A DNA stretch of 64,000 nt from Brachycybe producta (Eukaryota; Arthropoda; Diplopoda; Playtdesmida; Andrognathidae). Each line of letters starts with the position of its first letter. Within the stretch, counting starts at the first letter, position 1. A model generated the notes under the pieces. That model made no database searches and was not told where the DNA came from. It saw nothing but the letters and a program-made list of their open reading frames with translations. Made by a program: the position numbers and the translations under genes. The DNA lies in NCBI GenBank assembly GCA_036925085.1, contig JAUPFP010000025.1, forward strand, positions 1,178,001 to 1,242,000, read 5' to 3'. Below, piece after piece: positions 26,422-41,700 of the stretch.

Positions 26422-29400
26422 ATTCCAGACTTTTCTAGGAATGCATCAAATACAAAATTAACATTCCCGCTCATCTGGTTCACTTGCAATGAATTTTTGA
26501 AGTTATATAAATATTCCAAGAGGTCCAGAGAATGGTCCATGAATATTTTCAAAAAATGAAAAGAAATGAGTCTTCCAGATGCCCTGAAAAGCACTGAAAT
26601 GAACTCAGGAGGGCCCAACAAATTTCAGAAGACCATGAAAACCCATAAATTCAAAAAAGTAAAAATTGTCAAAAAATGAAATTCTTCCAAGAGTCTACTC
26701 TTGGAAATTTTTCAAAAAACGGCCAAAACTGAAAGTCTTCTAGATGCCTTGAAAAGCACTGAAATGTACTCAGGAGGGCCCAACAGACTTCAGATGACTA
26801 TGAAAACCGTAAACCACTTGCAATGAATTTTCGAAATTACAAATCCATGAGCAAGCATAGACACTTCAATGATGCCCAATTTGAACTGGTGTAACTTTTG
26901 AAGCGTGCATTGCACACTGGAAATGAAGACACCACTGCATTCCAGACTTTTCTAGGAATGCATCAAATACAAAATTAACATTCCCGCTCTTCTGGTTCAC
27001 TTGCTATGAATTTTCAAAGTTACAGATAAATGAGCAAGCATAGACACTTCAATGACGCCCACTTTGAACTGGTGTAACTTTTGAAGCGTGCATTGCACAC
27101 TGGAAATGAAGACACCACTGCATTCCAGACTTTTCTAGGAATGCATCAAATACAAAATTAACATTCCCGCTCTTCTGGTTCACTTGCTATGAATTTTCAA
27201 AGTTACAGATAAATGAGCAAGCATAGACACTTCAATGACGCCCACTTTGAACTGGTGTAACTTTTGAAGCGTGCATTGCACACTGGAAATGAAGACACCA
27301 CTGCATTCCAGACTTTTCTAGGAATGCATCAAATACAAAATTAACATTCCCGCTCTTCTGGTTCACTTGCTATGAATTTTCAAAGTTACAGATAAATGAG
27401 CAAGCATAGACACTTCAATGACGCCCACTTTGAACTGGTGTAACTTTTGAAGCGTGCATTGCACACTGGAAATGAAGACACCACTGCATTCCAGACTTTT
27501 CTAGGAATGCATCAAATACAAAATTAACATTCCCGCTCATCTGGTTCACTTGCAATGAATTTTTGAAGTTATATAAATATTCCAAGAGGTCCAGAGAATG
27601 GTCCATGAATATTTTCAAAAAATGAAAAGAAATGAGTCTTCCAGATGCCCTGAAAAGCACTGAAATGAACTCAGGAGGGCCCAACAAATTTCAGAAGACC
27701 ATGAAAACCCATAAATTCAAAAAAGTAAAAATTGTCAAAAAATGAAATTCTTCCAAGAGTCTACTCTTGGAAATTTTTCAAAAAACGGCCAAAACTGAAA
27801 GTCTTCTAGATGCCTTGAAAAGCACTGAAATGTACTCAGGAGGGCCCAACAGACTTCAGATGACTATGAAAACCGTAAACCACTTGCAATGAATTTTCGA
27901 AATTACAAATCCATGAGCAAGCATAGACACTTCAATGATGCCCAATTTGAACTGGTGTAACTTATGAAGCGTGCATTGCACACTGGAAATGAAGACACCA
28001 CTGCATTCCAGACTTTTCTAGGAATGCATCAAATACAAAATTAACATTCCCGCTCTTCTGGTTAACTTGCTATGAATTTTCAAAGTTACAGATAAATGAG
28101 CAAGCATAGACACTTCAATGACGCCCACTTTGAACTGGTGTAACTTTTGAAGCGTGCATTGCACACTGGAAATGAAGACACCACTGCATTCCAGACTTTT
28201 CTAGGAATGCATCAAATACAAAATTAACATTCCCGCTCTTCTGGTTCACTTGCTATGAATTTTCAAAGTTACAGATAAATGAGCAAGCATAGACACTTCA
28301 ATGACGCCCACTTTGAACTGGTGTAACTTTTGAAGCGTGCATTGCACACTGGAAATGAAGACACCACTGCATTCCAGACTTTTCTAGGAATGCATCAAAT
28401 ACAAAATTAACATTCCCGCTCTTCTGGTTCACTTGCTATGAATTTTCAAAGTTACAGATAAATGAGCAAGCATAGACACTTCAATGACGCCCACTTTGAA
28501 CTGGTGTAACTTTTGAAGCGTGCATTGCACACTGGAAATGAAGACACCACTGCATTCCAGACTTTTCTAGGAATGCATCAAATACAAAATTAACATTCCC
28601 GCTCATCTGGTTCACTTGCAATGAATTTTTGAAGTTATATAAATATTCCAAGAGGTCCAGAGAATGGTCCATGAATATTTTCAAAAAATGAAAAGAAATG
28701 AGTCTTCCAGATGCCCTGAAAAGCACTGAAATGAACTCAGGAGGGCCCAACAAATTTCAGAAGACCATGAAAACCCATAAATTCAAAAAAGTAAAAATTG
28801 TCAAAAAATGAAATTCTTCCAAGAGTCTACTCTTGGAAATTTTTCAAAAAACGGCCAAAACTGAAAGTCTTCTAGATGCCTTGAAAAGCACTGAAATGTA
28901 CTCAGGAGGGCCCAACAGACTTCAGATGACTATGAAAACCGTAAACCACTTGCAATGAATTTTCGAAATTACAAATCCATGAGCAAGCATAGACACTTCA
29001 ATGATGCCCAATTTGAACTGGTGTAACTTTTGAAGCGTGCATTGCACACTGGAAATGAAGACACCACTGCATTCCAGACTTTTCTAGGAATGCATCAAAT
29101 ACAAAATTAACATTCCCGCTCTTCTGGTTCACTTGCTATGAATTTTCAAAGTTACAGATAAATGAGCAAGCATAGACACTTCAATGACGCCCACTTTGAA
29201 CTGGTGTAACTTTTGAAGCGTGCATTGCACACTGGAAATGAAGACACCACTGCATTCCAGACTTTTCTAGGAATGCATCAAATACAAAATTAACATTCCC
29301 GCTCTTCTGGTTCACTTGCTATGAATTTTCAAAGTTACAGATAAATGAGCAAGCTTAGACACTTCAATGACGCCCACTTTGAACTGGTGTAACTTTTGAA

Positions 29401-32400
29401 GCGTGCATTGCACACTGGAAATGAAGACACCACTGCATTCCAGACTTTTCTAGGAATGCATCAAATACAAAATTAACATTCCCGCTCTTCTGTTTCACTT
29501 GCTATGAATTTTCAAAGTTACAGATAAATGAGCAAGCATAGACACTTCAATGACGATCACTTTGAACTGGTGTAACTTTTGAAGCGTGCATTGCACACTG
29601 GAAATGAAGACACCACTGCATTCCAGACTTTTCTAGGAATGCATCATATCCAAAATTTCCATTCCCGCTCTTCTGGTTCACTTGCTATGAATTTTCAAAG
29701 TTACAGATAAATGAGCAAGCATAGACACTTCAATGACGCCCACTTTGAACTGGTGTAACTTTTGAAGCGTGCATTGCACACTGGAAATGAAGACACCACT
29801 GCATTCCAGACTTTTCTAGGAATGCATCAAATACAAAATTAACATTCCCGCTCTTCTGGTTCACTTGCTATGAATTTTCAAAGTTACAGATAAATGAGCA
29901 AGCATAGACACTTCAATGACGCCCACTTTGAACTGGTGTAACTTTTGAAGCGTGCATTGCACACTGGAAATGAAGACACCACTGCATTCCAGACTTTTCT
30001 AGGAATGCATCAAATACAAAATTAACATTCCCGCTCTTCTGGTTCACTTGCTATGAATTTTCAAAGTTACAGATAAATGAGCAAGCATAGACACTTCAAT
30101 GACGCCCACTTTGAACTGGTGTAACTTTTGAAGCGTGCATTGCACACTGGAAATGAAGACACCACTGCATTCCAGACTTTTCTAGGAATGCATCAAATCC
30201 AAAATTTCCATTCCCGCTCTTCTGGTTCACTTGCTATGAATTTTCAAAGTTACAGATAAATGAGCAAGCATAGACACTTCAATGACGCCCACTTTGAACT
30301 GGTGTAACTTTTGAAGCGTGCATTGCACACTGGAAATGAAGACACCACTGCATTCCAGACTTTTCTAGGAATGCATCAAATACAAAATTAACATTCCCGC
30401 TCTTCTGGTTCACTTGCTATGAATTTTCAAAGTTACAGATAAATGAGCAAGCATAGACACTTCAATGACGCCCACTTTGAACTGGTGTAACTTTTGAAGC
30501 GTGCATTGCACACTGGAAATGAAGACACCACTGCATTCCAGACTTTTCTAGGAATGCATCAAATACAAAATTAACATTCCCGCTCTTCTGGTTCACTTGC
30601 TATGAATTTTCAAAGTTACAGATAAATGAGCAAGCATAGACACTTCAATGACGCCCACTTTGAACTGGTGTAACTTTTGAAGCGTGCATTGCACACTGGA
30701 AATGAAGACACCACTGCATTCCAGACTTTTCTAGGAATGCATCAAATACAAAATTAACATTCCCGCTCTTCTGGTTCACTTGCTATGAATTTTCAAAGTT
30801 ACAGATAAATGAGCAAGCATAGACACTTCAATGACGCCCACTTTGAACTGGTGTAACTTTTGAAGCGTGCATTGCACACTGGAAATGAAGACACCACTGC
30901 ATTCCAGACTTTTCTAGGAATGCATCAAATACAAAATTAACATTCCCGCTCTTCTGGTTCACTTGCTATGAATTTTCAAAGTTACAGATAAATGAGCAAG
31001 CATAGACACTTCAATGACGCCCACTTTGAACTGGTGTAACTTTTGAAGCGTGCATTGCACACTGGAAATGAAGACACCACTGCATTCCAGACTTTTCTAG
31101 GAATGCATCAAATACAAAATTAACATTCCCGCTCTTCTGGTTCACTTGCTATGAATTTTCAAAGTTACAGATAAATGAGCAAGCATAGACACTTCAATGA
31201 CGCCCACTTTGAACTGGTGTAACTTTTGAAGCGTGCATTGCACACTGGAAATGAAGACACCACTGCATTCCAGACTTTTCTAGGAATGCATCAAATCCAA
31301 AATTTCCATTCCCGCTCTTCTGGTTCACTTGCTATGAATTTTCAAAGTTACAGATAAATGAGCAAGCATAGACACTTCAATGACGCCCACTTTGAACTGG
31401 TGTAACTTTTGAAGCGTGCATTGCACACTGGAAATGAAGACACCACTGCATTCCAGACTTTTCTAGGAATGCATCAAATACAAAATTAACATTCCCGCTC
31501 TTCTGGTTCACTTGCTATGAATTTTCAAAGTTACAGATAAATGAGCAAGCATAGACACTTCAATGACGCCCACTTTGAACTGGTGTAACTTTTGAAGCGT
31601 GCATTGCACACTGGAAATGAAGACACCACTGCATTCCAGACTTTTCTAGGAATGCATCAAATACAAAATTAACATTCCCGCTCTTCTGGTTCACTTGCTA
31701 TGAATTTTCAAAGTTACAGATAAATGAGCAAGCATAGACACTTCAATGACGCCCACTTTGAACTGGTGTAACTTTTGAAGCGTGCATTGCACACTGGAAA
31801 TGAAGACACCACTGCATTCCAGACTTTTCTAGGAATGCATCAAATACAAAATTAACATTCCCGCTCTTCTGGTTCACTTGCTATGAATTTTCAAAGTTAC
31901 AGATAAATGAGCAAGCATAGACACTTCAATGACGCCCACTTTGAACTGGTGTAACTTTTGAAGCGTGCATTGCACACTGGAAATGAAGACACCACTGCAT
32001 TCCAGACTTTTCTAGGAATGCATCAAATACAAAATTAACATTCCCGCTCTTCTGGTTCACTTGCTATGAATTTTCAAAGTTACAGATAAATGAGCAAGCA
32101 TAGACACTTCAATGACGCCCACTTTGAACTGGTGTAACTTTTGAAGCGTGCATTGCACACTGGAAATGAAGACACCACTGCATTCCAGACTTTTCTAGGA
32201 ATGCATCAAATACAAAATTAACATTCCCGCTCATCTGGTTCACTTGCAATGAATTTTTGAAGTTATATAAATATTCCAAGAGGTCCAGAGAATGGTCCAT
32301 GAATATTTTCAAAAAATGAAAAGAAATGAGTCTTCCAGATGCCCTGAAAAGCACTGAAATGAACTCAGGAGGGCCCAACAAATTTCAGAAGACCATGAAA

Positions 32401-35400
32401 ACCCATAAATTCAAAAAAGTAAAAATTGTCAAAAAATGAAATTCTTCCAAGAGTCTACTCTTGGAAATTTTTCAAAAAACGGCCAAAACTGAAAGTCTTC
32501 TAGATGCCTTGAAAAGCACTGAAATGTACTCAGGAGGGCCCAACAGACTTCAGATGACTATGAAAACCGTAAACCACTTGCAATGAATTTTCGAAATTAC
32601 AAATCCATGAGCAAGCATAGACACTTCAATGATGCCCAATTTGAACTGGTGTAACTTATGAAGCGTGCATTGCACACTGGAAATGAAGACACCACTGCAT
32701 TCCAGACTTTTCTAGGAATGCATCAAATACAAAATTAACATTCCCGCTCTTCTGGTTAACTTGCTATGAATTTTCAAAGTTACAGATAAATGAGCAAGCA
32801 TAGACACTTCAATGACGCCCACTTTGAACTGGTGTAACTTTTGAAGCGTGCATTGCACACTGGAAATGAAGACACCACTGCATTCCAGACTTTTCTAGGA
32901 ATGCATCAAATACAAAATTAACATTCCCGCTCTTCTGGTTCACTTGCTATGAATTTTCAAAGTTACAGATAAATGAGCAAGCATAGACACTTCAATGACG
33001 CCCACTTTGAACTGGTGTAACTTTTGAAGCGTGCATTGCACACTGGAAATGAAGACACCACTGCATTCCAGACTTTTCTAGGAATGCATCAAATACAAAA
33101 TTAACATTCCCGCTCTTCTGGTTCACTTGCTATGAATTTTCAAAGTTACAGATAAATGAGCAAGCATAGACACTTCAATGACGCCCACTTTGAACTGGTG
33201 TAACTTTTGAAGCGTGCATTGCACACTGGAAATGAAGACACCACTGCATTCCAGACTTTTCTAGGAATGCATCAAATACAAAATTAACATTCCCGCTCAT
33301 CTGGTTCACTTGCAATGAATTTTTGAAGTTATATAAATATTCCAAGAGGTCCAGAGAATGGTCCATGAATATTTTCAAAAAATGAAAAGAAATGAGTCTT
33401 CCAGATGCCCTGAAAAGCACTGAAATGAACTCAGGAGGGCCCAACAAATTTCAGAAGACCATGAAAACCCATAAATTCAAAAAAGTAAAAATTGTCAAAA
33501 AATGAAATTCTTCCAAGAGTCTACTCTTGGAAATTTTTCAAAAAACGGCCAAAACTGAAAGTCTTCTAGATGCCTTGAAAAGCACTGAAATGTACTCAGG
33601 AGGGCCCAACAGACTTCAGATGACTATGAAAACCGTAAACCACTTGCAATGAATTTTCGAAATTACAAATCCATGAGCAAGCATAGACACTTCAATGATG
33701 CCCAATTTGAACTGGTGTAACTTTTGAAGCGTGCATTGCACACTGGAAATGAAGACACCACTGCATTCCAGACTTTTCTAGGAATGCATCAAATACAAAA
33801 TTAACATTCCCGCTCTTCTGGTTCACTTGCTATGAATTTTCAAAGTTACAGATAAATGAGCAAGCATAGACACTTCAATGACGCCCACTTTGAACTGGTG
33901 TAACTTTTGAAGCGTGCATTGCACACTGGAAATGAAGACACCACTGCATTCCAGACTTTTCTAGGAATGCATCAAATACAAAATTAACATTCCCGCTCTT
34001 CTGGTTCACTTGCTATGAATTTTCAAAGTTACAGATAAATGAGCAAGCTTAGACACTTCAATGACGCCCACTTTGAACTGGTGTAACTTTTGAAGCGTGC
34101 ATTGCACACTGGAAATGAAGACACCACTGCATTCCAGACTTTTCTAGGAATGCATCAAATACAAAATTAACATTCCCGCTCTTCTGTTTCACTTGCTATG
34201 AATTTTCAAAGTTACAGATAAATGAGCAAGCATAGACACTTCAATGACGATCACTTTGAACTGGTGTAACTTTTGAAGCGTGCATTGCACACTGGAAATG
34301 AAGACACCACTGCATTCCAGACTTTTCTAGGAATGCATCATATCCAAAATTTCCATTCCCGCTCTTCTGGTTCACTTGCTATGAATTTTCAAAGTTACAG
34401 ATAAATGAGCAAGCATAGACACTTCAATGACGCCCACTTTGAACTGGTGTAACTTTTGAAGCGTGCATTGCACACTGGAAATGAAGACACCACTGCATTC
34501 CAGACTTTTCTAGGAATGCATCAAATACAAAATTAACATTCCCGCTCTTCTGGTTCACTTGCTATGAATTTTCAAAGTTACAGATAAATGAGCAAGCATA
34601 GACACTTCAATGACGCCCACTTTGAACTGGTGTAACTTTTGAAGCGTGCATTGCACACTGGAAATGAAGACACCACTGCATTCCAGACTTTTCTAGGAAT
34701 GCATCAAATACAAAATTAACATTCCCGCTCTTCTGGTTCACTTGCTATGAATTTTCAAAGTTACAGATAAATGAGCAAGCATAGACACTTCAATGACGCC
34801 CACTTTGAACTGGTGTAACTTTTGAAGCGTGCATTGCACACTGGAAATGAAGACACCACTGCATTCCAGACTTTTCTAGGAATGCATCAAATCCAAAATT
34901 TCCATTCCCGCTCTTCTGGTTCACTTGCTATGAATTTTCAAAGTTACAGATAAATGAGCAAGCATAGACACTTCAATGACGCCCACTTTGAACTGGTGTA
35001 ACTTTTGAAGCGTGCATTGCACACTGGAAATGAAGACACCACTGCATTCCAGACTTTTCTAGGAATGCATCAAATACAAAATTAACATTCCCGCTCTTCT
35101 GGTTCACTTGCTATGAATTTTCAAAGTTACAGATAAATGAGCAAGCATAGACACTTCAATGACGCCCACTTTGAACTGGTGTAACTTTTGAAGCGTGCAT
35201 TGCACACTGGAAATGAAGACACCACTGCATTCCAGACTTTTCTAGGAATGCATCAAATACAAAATTAACATTCCCGCTCTTCTGGTTCACTTGCTATGAA
35301 TTTTCAAAGTTACAGATAAATGAGCAAGCATAGACACTTCAATGACGCCCACTTTGAACTGGTGTAACTTTTGAAGCGTGCATTGCACACTGGAAATGAA

Positions 35401-35777
35401 GACACCACTGCATTCCAGACTTTTCTAGGAATGCATCAAATACAAAATTAACATTCCCGCTCTTCTGGTTCACTTGCTATGAATTTTCAAAGTTACAGAT
35501 AAATGAGCAAGCATAGACACTTCAATGACGCCCACTTTGAACTGGTGTAACTTTTGAAGCGTGCATTGCACACTGGAAATGAAGACACCACTGCATTCCA
35601 GACTTTTCTAGGAATGCATCAAATACAAAATTAACATTCCCGCTCTTCTGGTTCACTTGCTATGAATTTTCAAAGTTACAGATAAATGAGCAAGCATAGA
35701 CACTTCAATGACGCCCACTTTGAACTGGTGTAACTTTTGAAGCGTGCATTGCACACTGGAAATGAAGACACCACTGC
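26422..35777 (+). repeat. 9,356-bp higher-order block E1 (42 units)
   Basis: Sub-blocks in order: L S0x3; Lx S6 S0x2 (27488); L S0 S1 S2 S3 S0x2 S5 S0x5 S5 S0x4 (28554); Lx S6 S0x2 (32182); L S0 S1 S2 S3 S0x2 S5 S0x4 (33248). The 1,066-bp four-unit sub-blocks and the 4,694-bp Lx-to-Lx spacing are the local periods. The whole block recurs at 48698-58053. Confidence 0.9.
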
Positions 35778-38700
35778 ATTCCAGACTTTTCTAGGAATGC
35801 ATCAAATACAAAATTAACATTCCCGCTCATCTGGTTCACTTGCAATGAATTTTTGAAGTTATATAAATATTCCAAGAGGTCCAGAGAATGGTCCATGAAT
35901 ATTTTCAAAAAATGAAAAGAAATGAGTCTTCCAGATGCCCTGAAAAGCACTGAAATGAACTCAGGAGGGCCCAACAAATTTCAGAAGACCATGAAAACCC
36001 ATAAATTCAAAAAAGTAAAAATTGTCAAAAAATGAAATTCTTCCAAGAGTCTACTCTTGGAAATTTTTCAAAAAACGGCCAAAACTGAAAGTCTTCTAGA
36101 TGCCTTGAAAAGCACTGAAATGTACTCAGGAGGGCCCAACAGACTTCAGATGACTATGAAAACCGTAAACCACTTGCAATGAATTTTCGAAATTACAAAT
36201 CCATGAGCAAGCATAGACACTTCAATGATGCCCAATTTGAACTGGTGTAACTTTTGAAGCGTGCATTGCACACTGGAAATGAAGACACCACTGCATTCCA
36301 GACTTTTCTAGGAATGCATCAAATACAAAATTAACATTCCCGCTCTTCTGGTTCACTTGCTATGAATTTTCAAAGTTACAGATAAATGAGCAAGCATAGA
36401 CACTTCAATGACGCCCACTTTGAACTGGTGTAACTTTTGAAGCGTGCATTGCACACTGGAAATGAAGACACCACTGCATTCCAGACTTTTCTAGGAATGC
36501 ATCAAATACAAAATTAACATTCCCGCTCTTCTGGTTCACTTGCTATGAATTTTCAAAGTTACAGATAAATGAGCAAGCTTAGACACTTCAATGACGCCCA
36601 CTTTGAACTGGTGTAACTTTTGAAGCGTGCATTGCACACTGGAAATGAAGACACCACTGCATTCCAGACTTTTCTAGGAATGCATCAAATACAAAATTAA
36701 CATTCCCGCTCTTCTGTTTCACTTGCTATGAATTTTCAAAGTTACAGATAAATGAGCAAGCATAGACACTTCAATGACGATCACTTTGAACTGGTGTAAC
36801 TTTTGAAGCGTGCATTGCACACTGGAAATGAAGACACCACTGCATTCCAGACTTTTCTAGGAATGCATCATATCCAAAATTTCCATTCCCGCTCTTCTGG
36901 TTCACTTGCTATGAATTTTCAAAGTTACAGATAAATGAGCAAGCATAGACACTTCAATGACGCCCACTTTGAACTGGTGTAACTTTTGAAGCGTGCATTG
37001 CACACTGGAAATGAAGACACCACTGCATTCCAGACTTTTCTAGGAATGCATCAAATACAAAATTAACATTCCCGCTCTTCTGGTTCACTTGCTATGAATT
37101 TTCAAAGTTACAGATAAATGAGCAAGCATAGACACTTCAATGACGCCCACTTTGAACTGGTGTAACTTTTGAAGCGTGCATTGCACACTGGAAATGAAGA
37201 CACCACTGCATTCCAGACTTTTCTAGGAATGCATCAAATACAAAATTAACATTCCCGCTCTTCTGGTTCACTTGCTATGAATTTTCAAAGTTACAGATAA
37301 ATGAGCAAGCATAGACACTTCAATGACGCCCACTTTGAACTGGTGTAACTTTTGAAGCGTGCATTGCACACTGGAAATGAAGACACCACTGCATTCCAGA
37401 CTTTTCTAGGAATGCATCAAATCCAAAATTTCCATTCCCGCTCTTCTGGTTCACTTGCTATGAATTTTCAAAGTTACAGATAAATGAGCAAGCATAGACA
37501 CTTCAATGACGCCCACTTTGAACTGGTGTAACTTTTGAAGCGTGCATTGCACACTGGAAATGAAGACACCACTGCATTCCAGACTTTTCTAGGAATGCAT
37601 CAAATACAAAATTAACATTCCCGCTCTTCTGGTTCACTTGCTATGAATTTTCAAAGTTACAGATAAATGAGCAAGCATAGACACTTCAATGACGCCCACT
37701 TTGAACTGGTGTAACTTTTGAAGCGTGCATTGCACACTGGAAATGAAGACACCACTGCATTCCAGACTTTTCTAGGAATGCATCAAATACAAAATTAACA
37801 TTCCCGCTCTTCTGGTTCACTTGCTATGAATTTTCAAAGTTACAGATAAATGAGCAAGCATAGACACTTCAATGACGCCCACTTTGAACTGGTGTAACTT
37901 TTGAAGCGTGCATTGCACACTGGAAATGAAGACACCACTGCATTCCAGACTTTTCTAGGAATGCATCAAATACAAAATTAACATTCCCGCTCTTCTGGTT
38001 CACTTGCTATGAATTTTCAAAGTTACAGATAAATGAGCAAGCATAGACACTTCAATGACGCCCACTTTGAACTGGTGTAACTTTTGAAGCGTGCATTGCA
38101 CACTGGAAATGAAGACACCACTGCATTCCAGACTTTTCTAGGAATGCATCAAATACAAAATTAACATTCCCGCTCATCTGGTTCACTTGCAATGAATTTT
38201 TGAAGTTATATAAATATTCCAAGAGGTCCAGAGAATGGTCCATGAATATTTTCAAAAAATGAAAAGAAATGAGTCTTCCAGATGCCCTGAAAAGCACCGA
38301 AATGAACTCAGGAGGGCCCAAAAAATTTCAGAAGACCATGAAAACCCATAAATTCAAAAAAGTAAAAATTGTCAAAAAATGAAATTCTTCCAAGAGTCTA
38401 CTCTTGGAAATTTTTCAAAAAACGGCCAAAACTGAAAGTCTTCTAGATGCCTTGAAAAGCACTGAAATGTACTCAGGAGGGCCCAACAGACATCAGATGA
38501 CTATGAAAACCGTAAACCACTTGCAATGAATTTTCGAAATTACAAATCCATGAGCAAGCATAGACACTTCAATGATGCCCAATTTGAACTGGTGTAACTT
38601 TTGAAGCGTGCATTGCACACTGGAAATGAAGACACCACTGCATTCCAGACTTTTCTAGGAATGCATCAAATACAAAATTAACATTCCCGCTCTTCTGGTT

Positions 38701-41700
38701 CACTTGCTATGAATTTTCAAAGTTACAGATAAATGAGCAAGCTTAGACACTTCAATGACGCCCACTTTGAACTGGTGTAACTTTTGAAGCGTGCATTGCA
38801 CACTGGAAATGAAGACACCACTGCATTCCAGACTTTTCTAGGAATGCATCATATCCAAAATTTCCATTCCCGCTCTTCTGGTTCACTTGCTATGAATTTT
38901 CAAAGTTACAGATAAATGAGCAAGCATAGACACTTCAATGACGCCCACTTTGAACTGGTGTAACTTTTGAAGCGTGCATTGCACACTGGAAATGAAGACA
39001 CCACTGCATTCCAGACTTTTCTAGGAATGCATCAAATACAAAATTAACATTCCCGCTCTTCTGGTTCACTTGCTATGAATTTTCAAAGTTACAGATAAAT
39101 GAGCAAGCATAGACACTTCAATGACGCCCACTTTGAACTGGTGTAACTTTTGAAGCGTGCATTGCACACTGGAAATGAAGACACCACTGCATTCCAGACT
39201 TTTCTAGGAATGCATCAAATACAAAATTAACATTCCCGCTCTTCTGGTTCACTTGCTATGAATTTTCAAAGTTACAGATAAATGAGCAAGCATAGACACT
39301 TCAATGACGCCCACTTTGAACTGGTGTAACTTTTGAAGCGTGCATTGCACACTGGAAATGAAGACACCACTGCATTCCAGACTTTTCTAGGAATGCATCA
39401 AATCCAAAATTTCCATTCCCGCTCTTCTGGTTCACTTGCTATGAATTTTCAAAGTTACAGATAAATGAGCAAGCATAGACACTTCAATGACGCCCACTTT
39501 GAACTGGTGTAACTTTTGAAGCGTGCATTGCACACTGGAAATGAAGACACCACTGCATTCCAGACTTTTCTAGGAATGCATCAAATACAAAATTAACATT
39601 CCCGCTCTTCTGGTTCACTTGCTATGAATTTTCAAAGTTACAGATAAATGAGCAAGCATAGACACTTCAATGACGCCCACTTTGAACTGGTGTAACTTTT
39701 GAAGCGTGCATTGCACACTGGAAATGAAGACACCACTGCATTCCAGACTTTTCTAGGAATGCATCAAATACAAAATTAACATTCCCGCTCTTCTGGTTCA
39801 CTTGCTATGAATTTTCAAAGTTACAGATAAATGAGCAAGCATAGACACTTCAATGACGCCCACTTTGAACTGGTGTAACTTTTGAAGCGTGCATTGCACA
39901 CTGGAAATGAAGACACCACTGCATTCCAGACTTTTCTAGGAATGCATCAAATACAAAATTAACATTCCCGCTCTTCTGGTTCACTTGCTATGAATTTTCA
40001 AAGTTACAGATAAATGAGCAAGCATAGACACTTCAATGACGCCCACTTTGAACTGGTGTAACTTTTGAAGCGTGCATTGCACACTGGAAATGAAGACACC
40101 ACTGCATTCCAGACTTTTCTAGGAATGCATCAAATACAAAATTAACATTCCCGCTCTTCTGGTTCACTTGCTATGAATTTTCAAAGTTACAGATAAATGA
40201 GCAAGCATAGACACTTCAATGACGCCCACTTTGAACTGGTGTAACTTTTGAAGCGTGCATTGCACACTGGAAATGAAGACACCACTGCATTCCAGACTTT
40301 TCTAGGAATGCATCAAATACAAAATTAACATTCCCGCTCTTCTGGTTCACTTGCTATGAATTTTCAAAGTTACAGATAAATGAGCAAGCATAGACACTTC
40401 AATGACGCCCACTTTGAACTGGTGTAACTTTTGAAGCGTGCATTGCACACTGGAAATGAAGACACCACTGCATTCCAGACTTTTCTAGGAATGCATCAAA
40501 TCCAAAATTTCCATTCCCGCTCTTCTGGTTCACTTGCTATGAATTTTCAAAGTTACAGATAAATGAGCAAGCATAGACACTTCAATGACGCCCACTTTGA
40601 ACTGGTGTAACTTTTGAAGCGTGCATTGCACACTGGAAATGAAGACACCACTGCATTCCAGACTTTTCTAGGAATGCATCAAATACAAAATTAACATTCC
40701 CGCTCTTCTGGTTCACTTGCTATGAATTTTCAAAGTTACAGATAAATGAGCAAGCATAGACACTTCAATGACGCCCACTTTGAACTGGTGTAACTTTTGA
40801 AGCGTGCATTGCACACTGGAAATGAAGACACCACTGCATTCCAGACTTTTCTAGGAATGCATCAAATACAAAATTAACATTCCCGCTCTTCTGGTTCACT
40901 TGCTATGAATTTTCAAAGTTACAGATAAATGAGCAAGCATAGACACTTCAATGACGCCCACTTTGAACTGGTGTAACTTTTGAAGCGTGCATTGCACACT
41001 GGAAATGAAGACACCACTGCATTCCAGACTTTTCTAGGAATGCATCAAATACAAAATTAACATTCCCGCTCTTCTGGTTCACTTGCTATGAATTTTCAAA
41101 GTTACAGATAAATGAGCAAGCATAGACACTTCAATGACGCCCACTTTGAACTGGTGTAACTTTTGAAGCGTGCATTGCACACTGGAAATGAAGACACCAC
41201 TGCATTCCAGACTTTTCTAGGAATGCATCAAATACAAAATTAACATTCCCGCTCTTCTGGTTCACTTGCTATGAATTTTCAAAGTTACAGATAAATGAGC
41301 AAGCATAGACACTTCAATGACGCCCACTTTGAACTGGTGTAACTTTTGAAGCGTGCATTGCACACTGGAAATGAAGACACCACTGCATTCCAGACTTTTC
41401 TAGGAATGCATCAAATACAAAATTAACATTCCCGCTCATCTGGTTCACTTGCAATGAATTTTTGAAGTTATATAAATATTCCAAGAGGTCCAGAGAATGG
41501 TCCATGAATATTTTCAAAAAATGAAAAGAAATGAGTCTTCCAGATGCCCTGAAAAGCACTGAAATGAACTCAGGAGGGCCCAACAAATTTCAGAAGACCA
41601 TGAAAACCCATAAATTCAAAAAAGTAAAAATTGTCAAAAAATGAAATTCTTCCAAGAGTCTACTCTTGGAAATTTTTCAAAAAACGGCCAAAACTGAAAG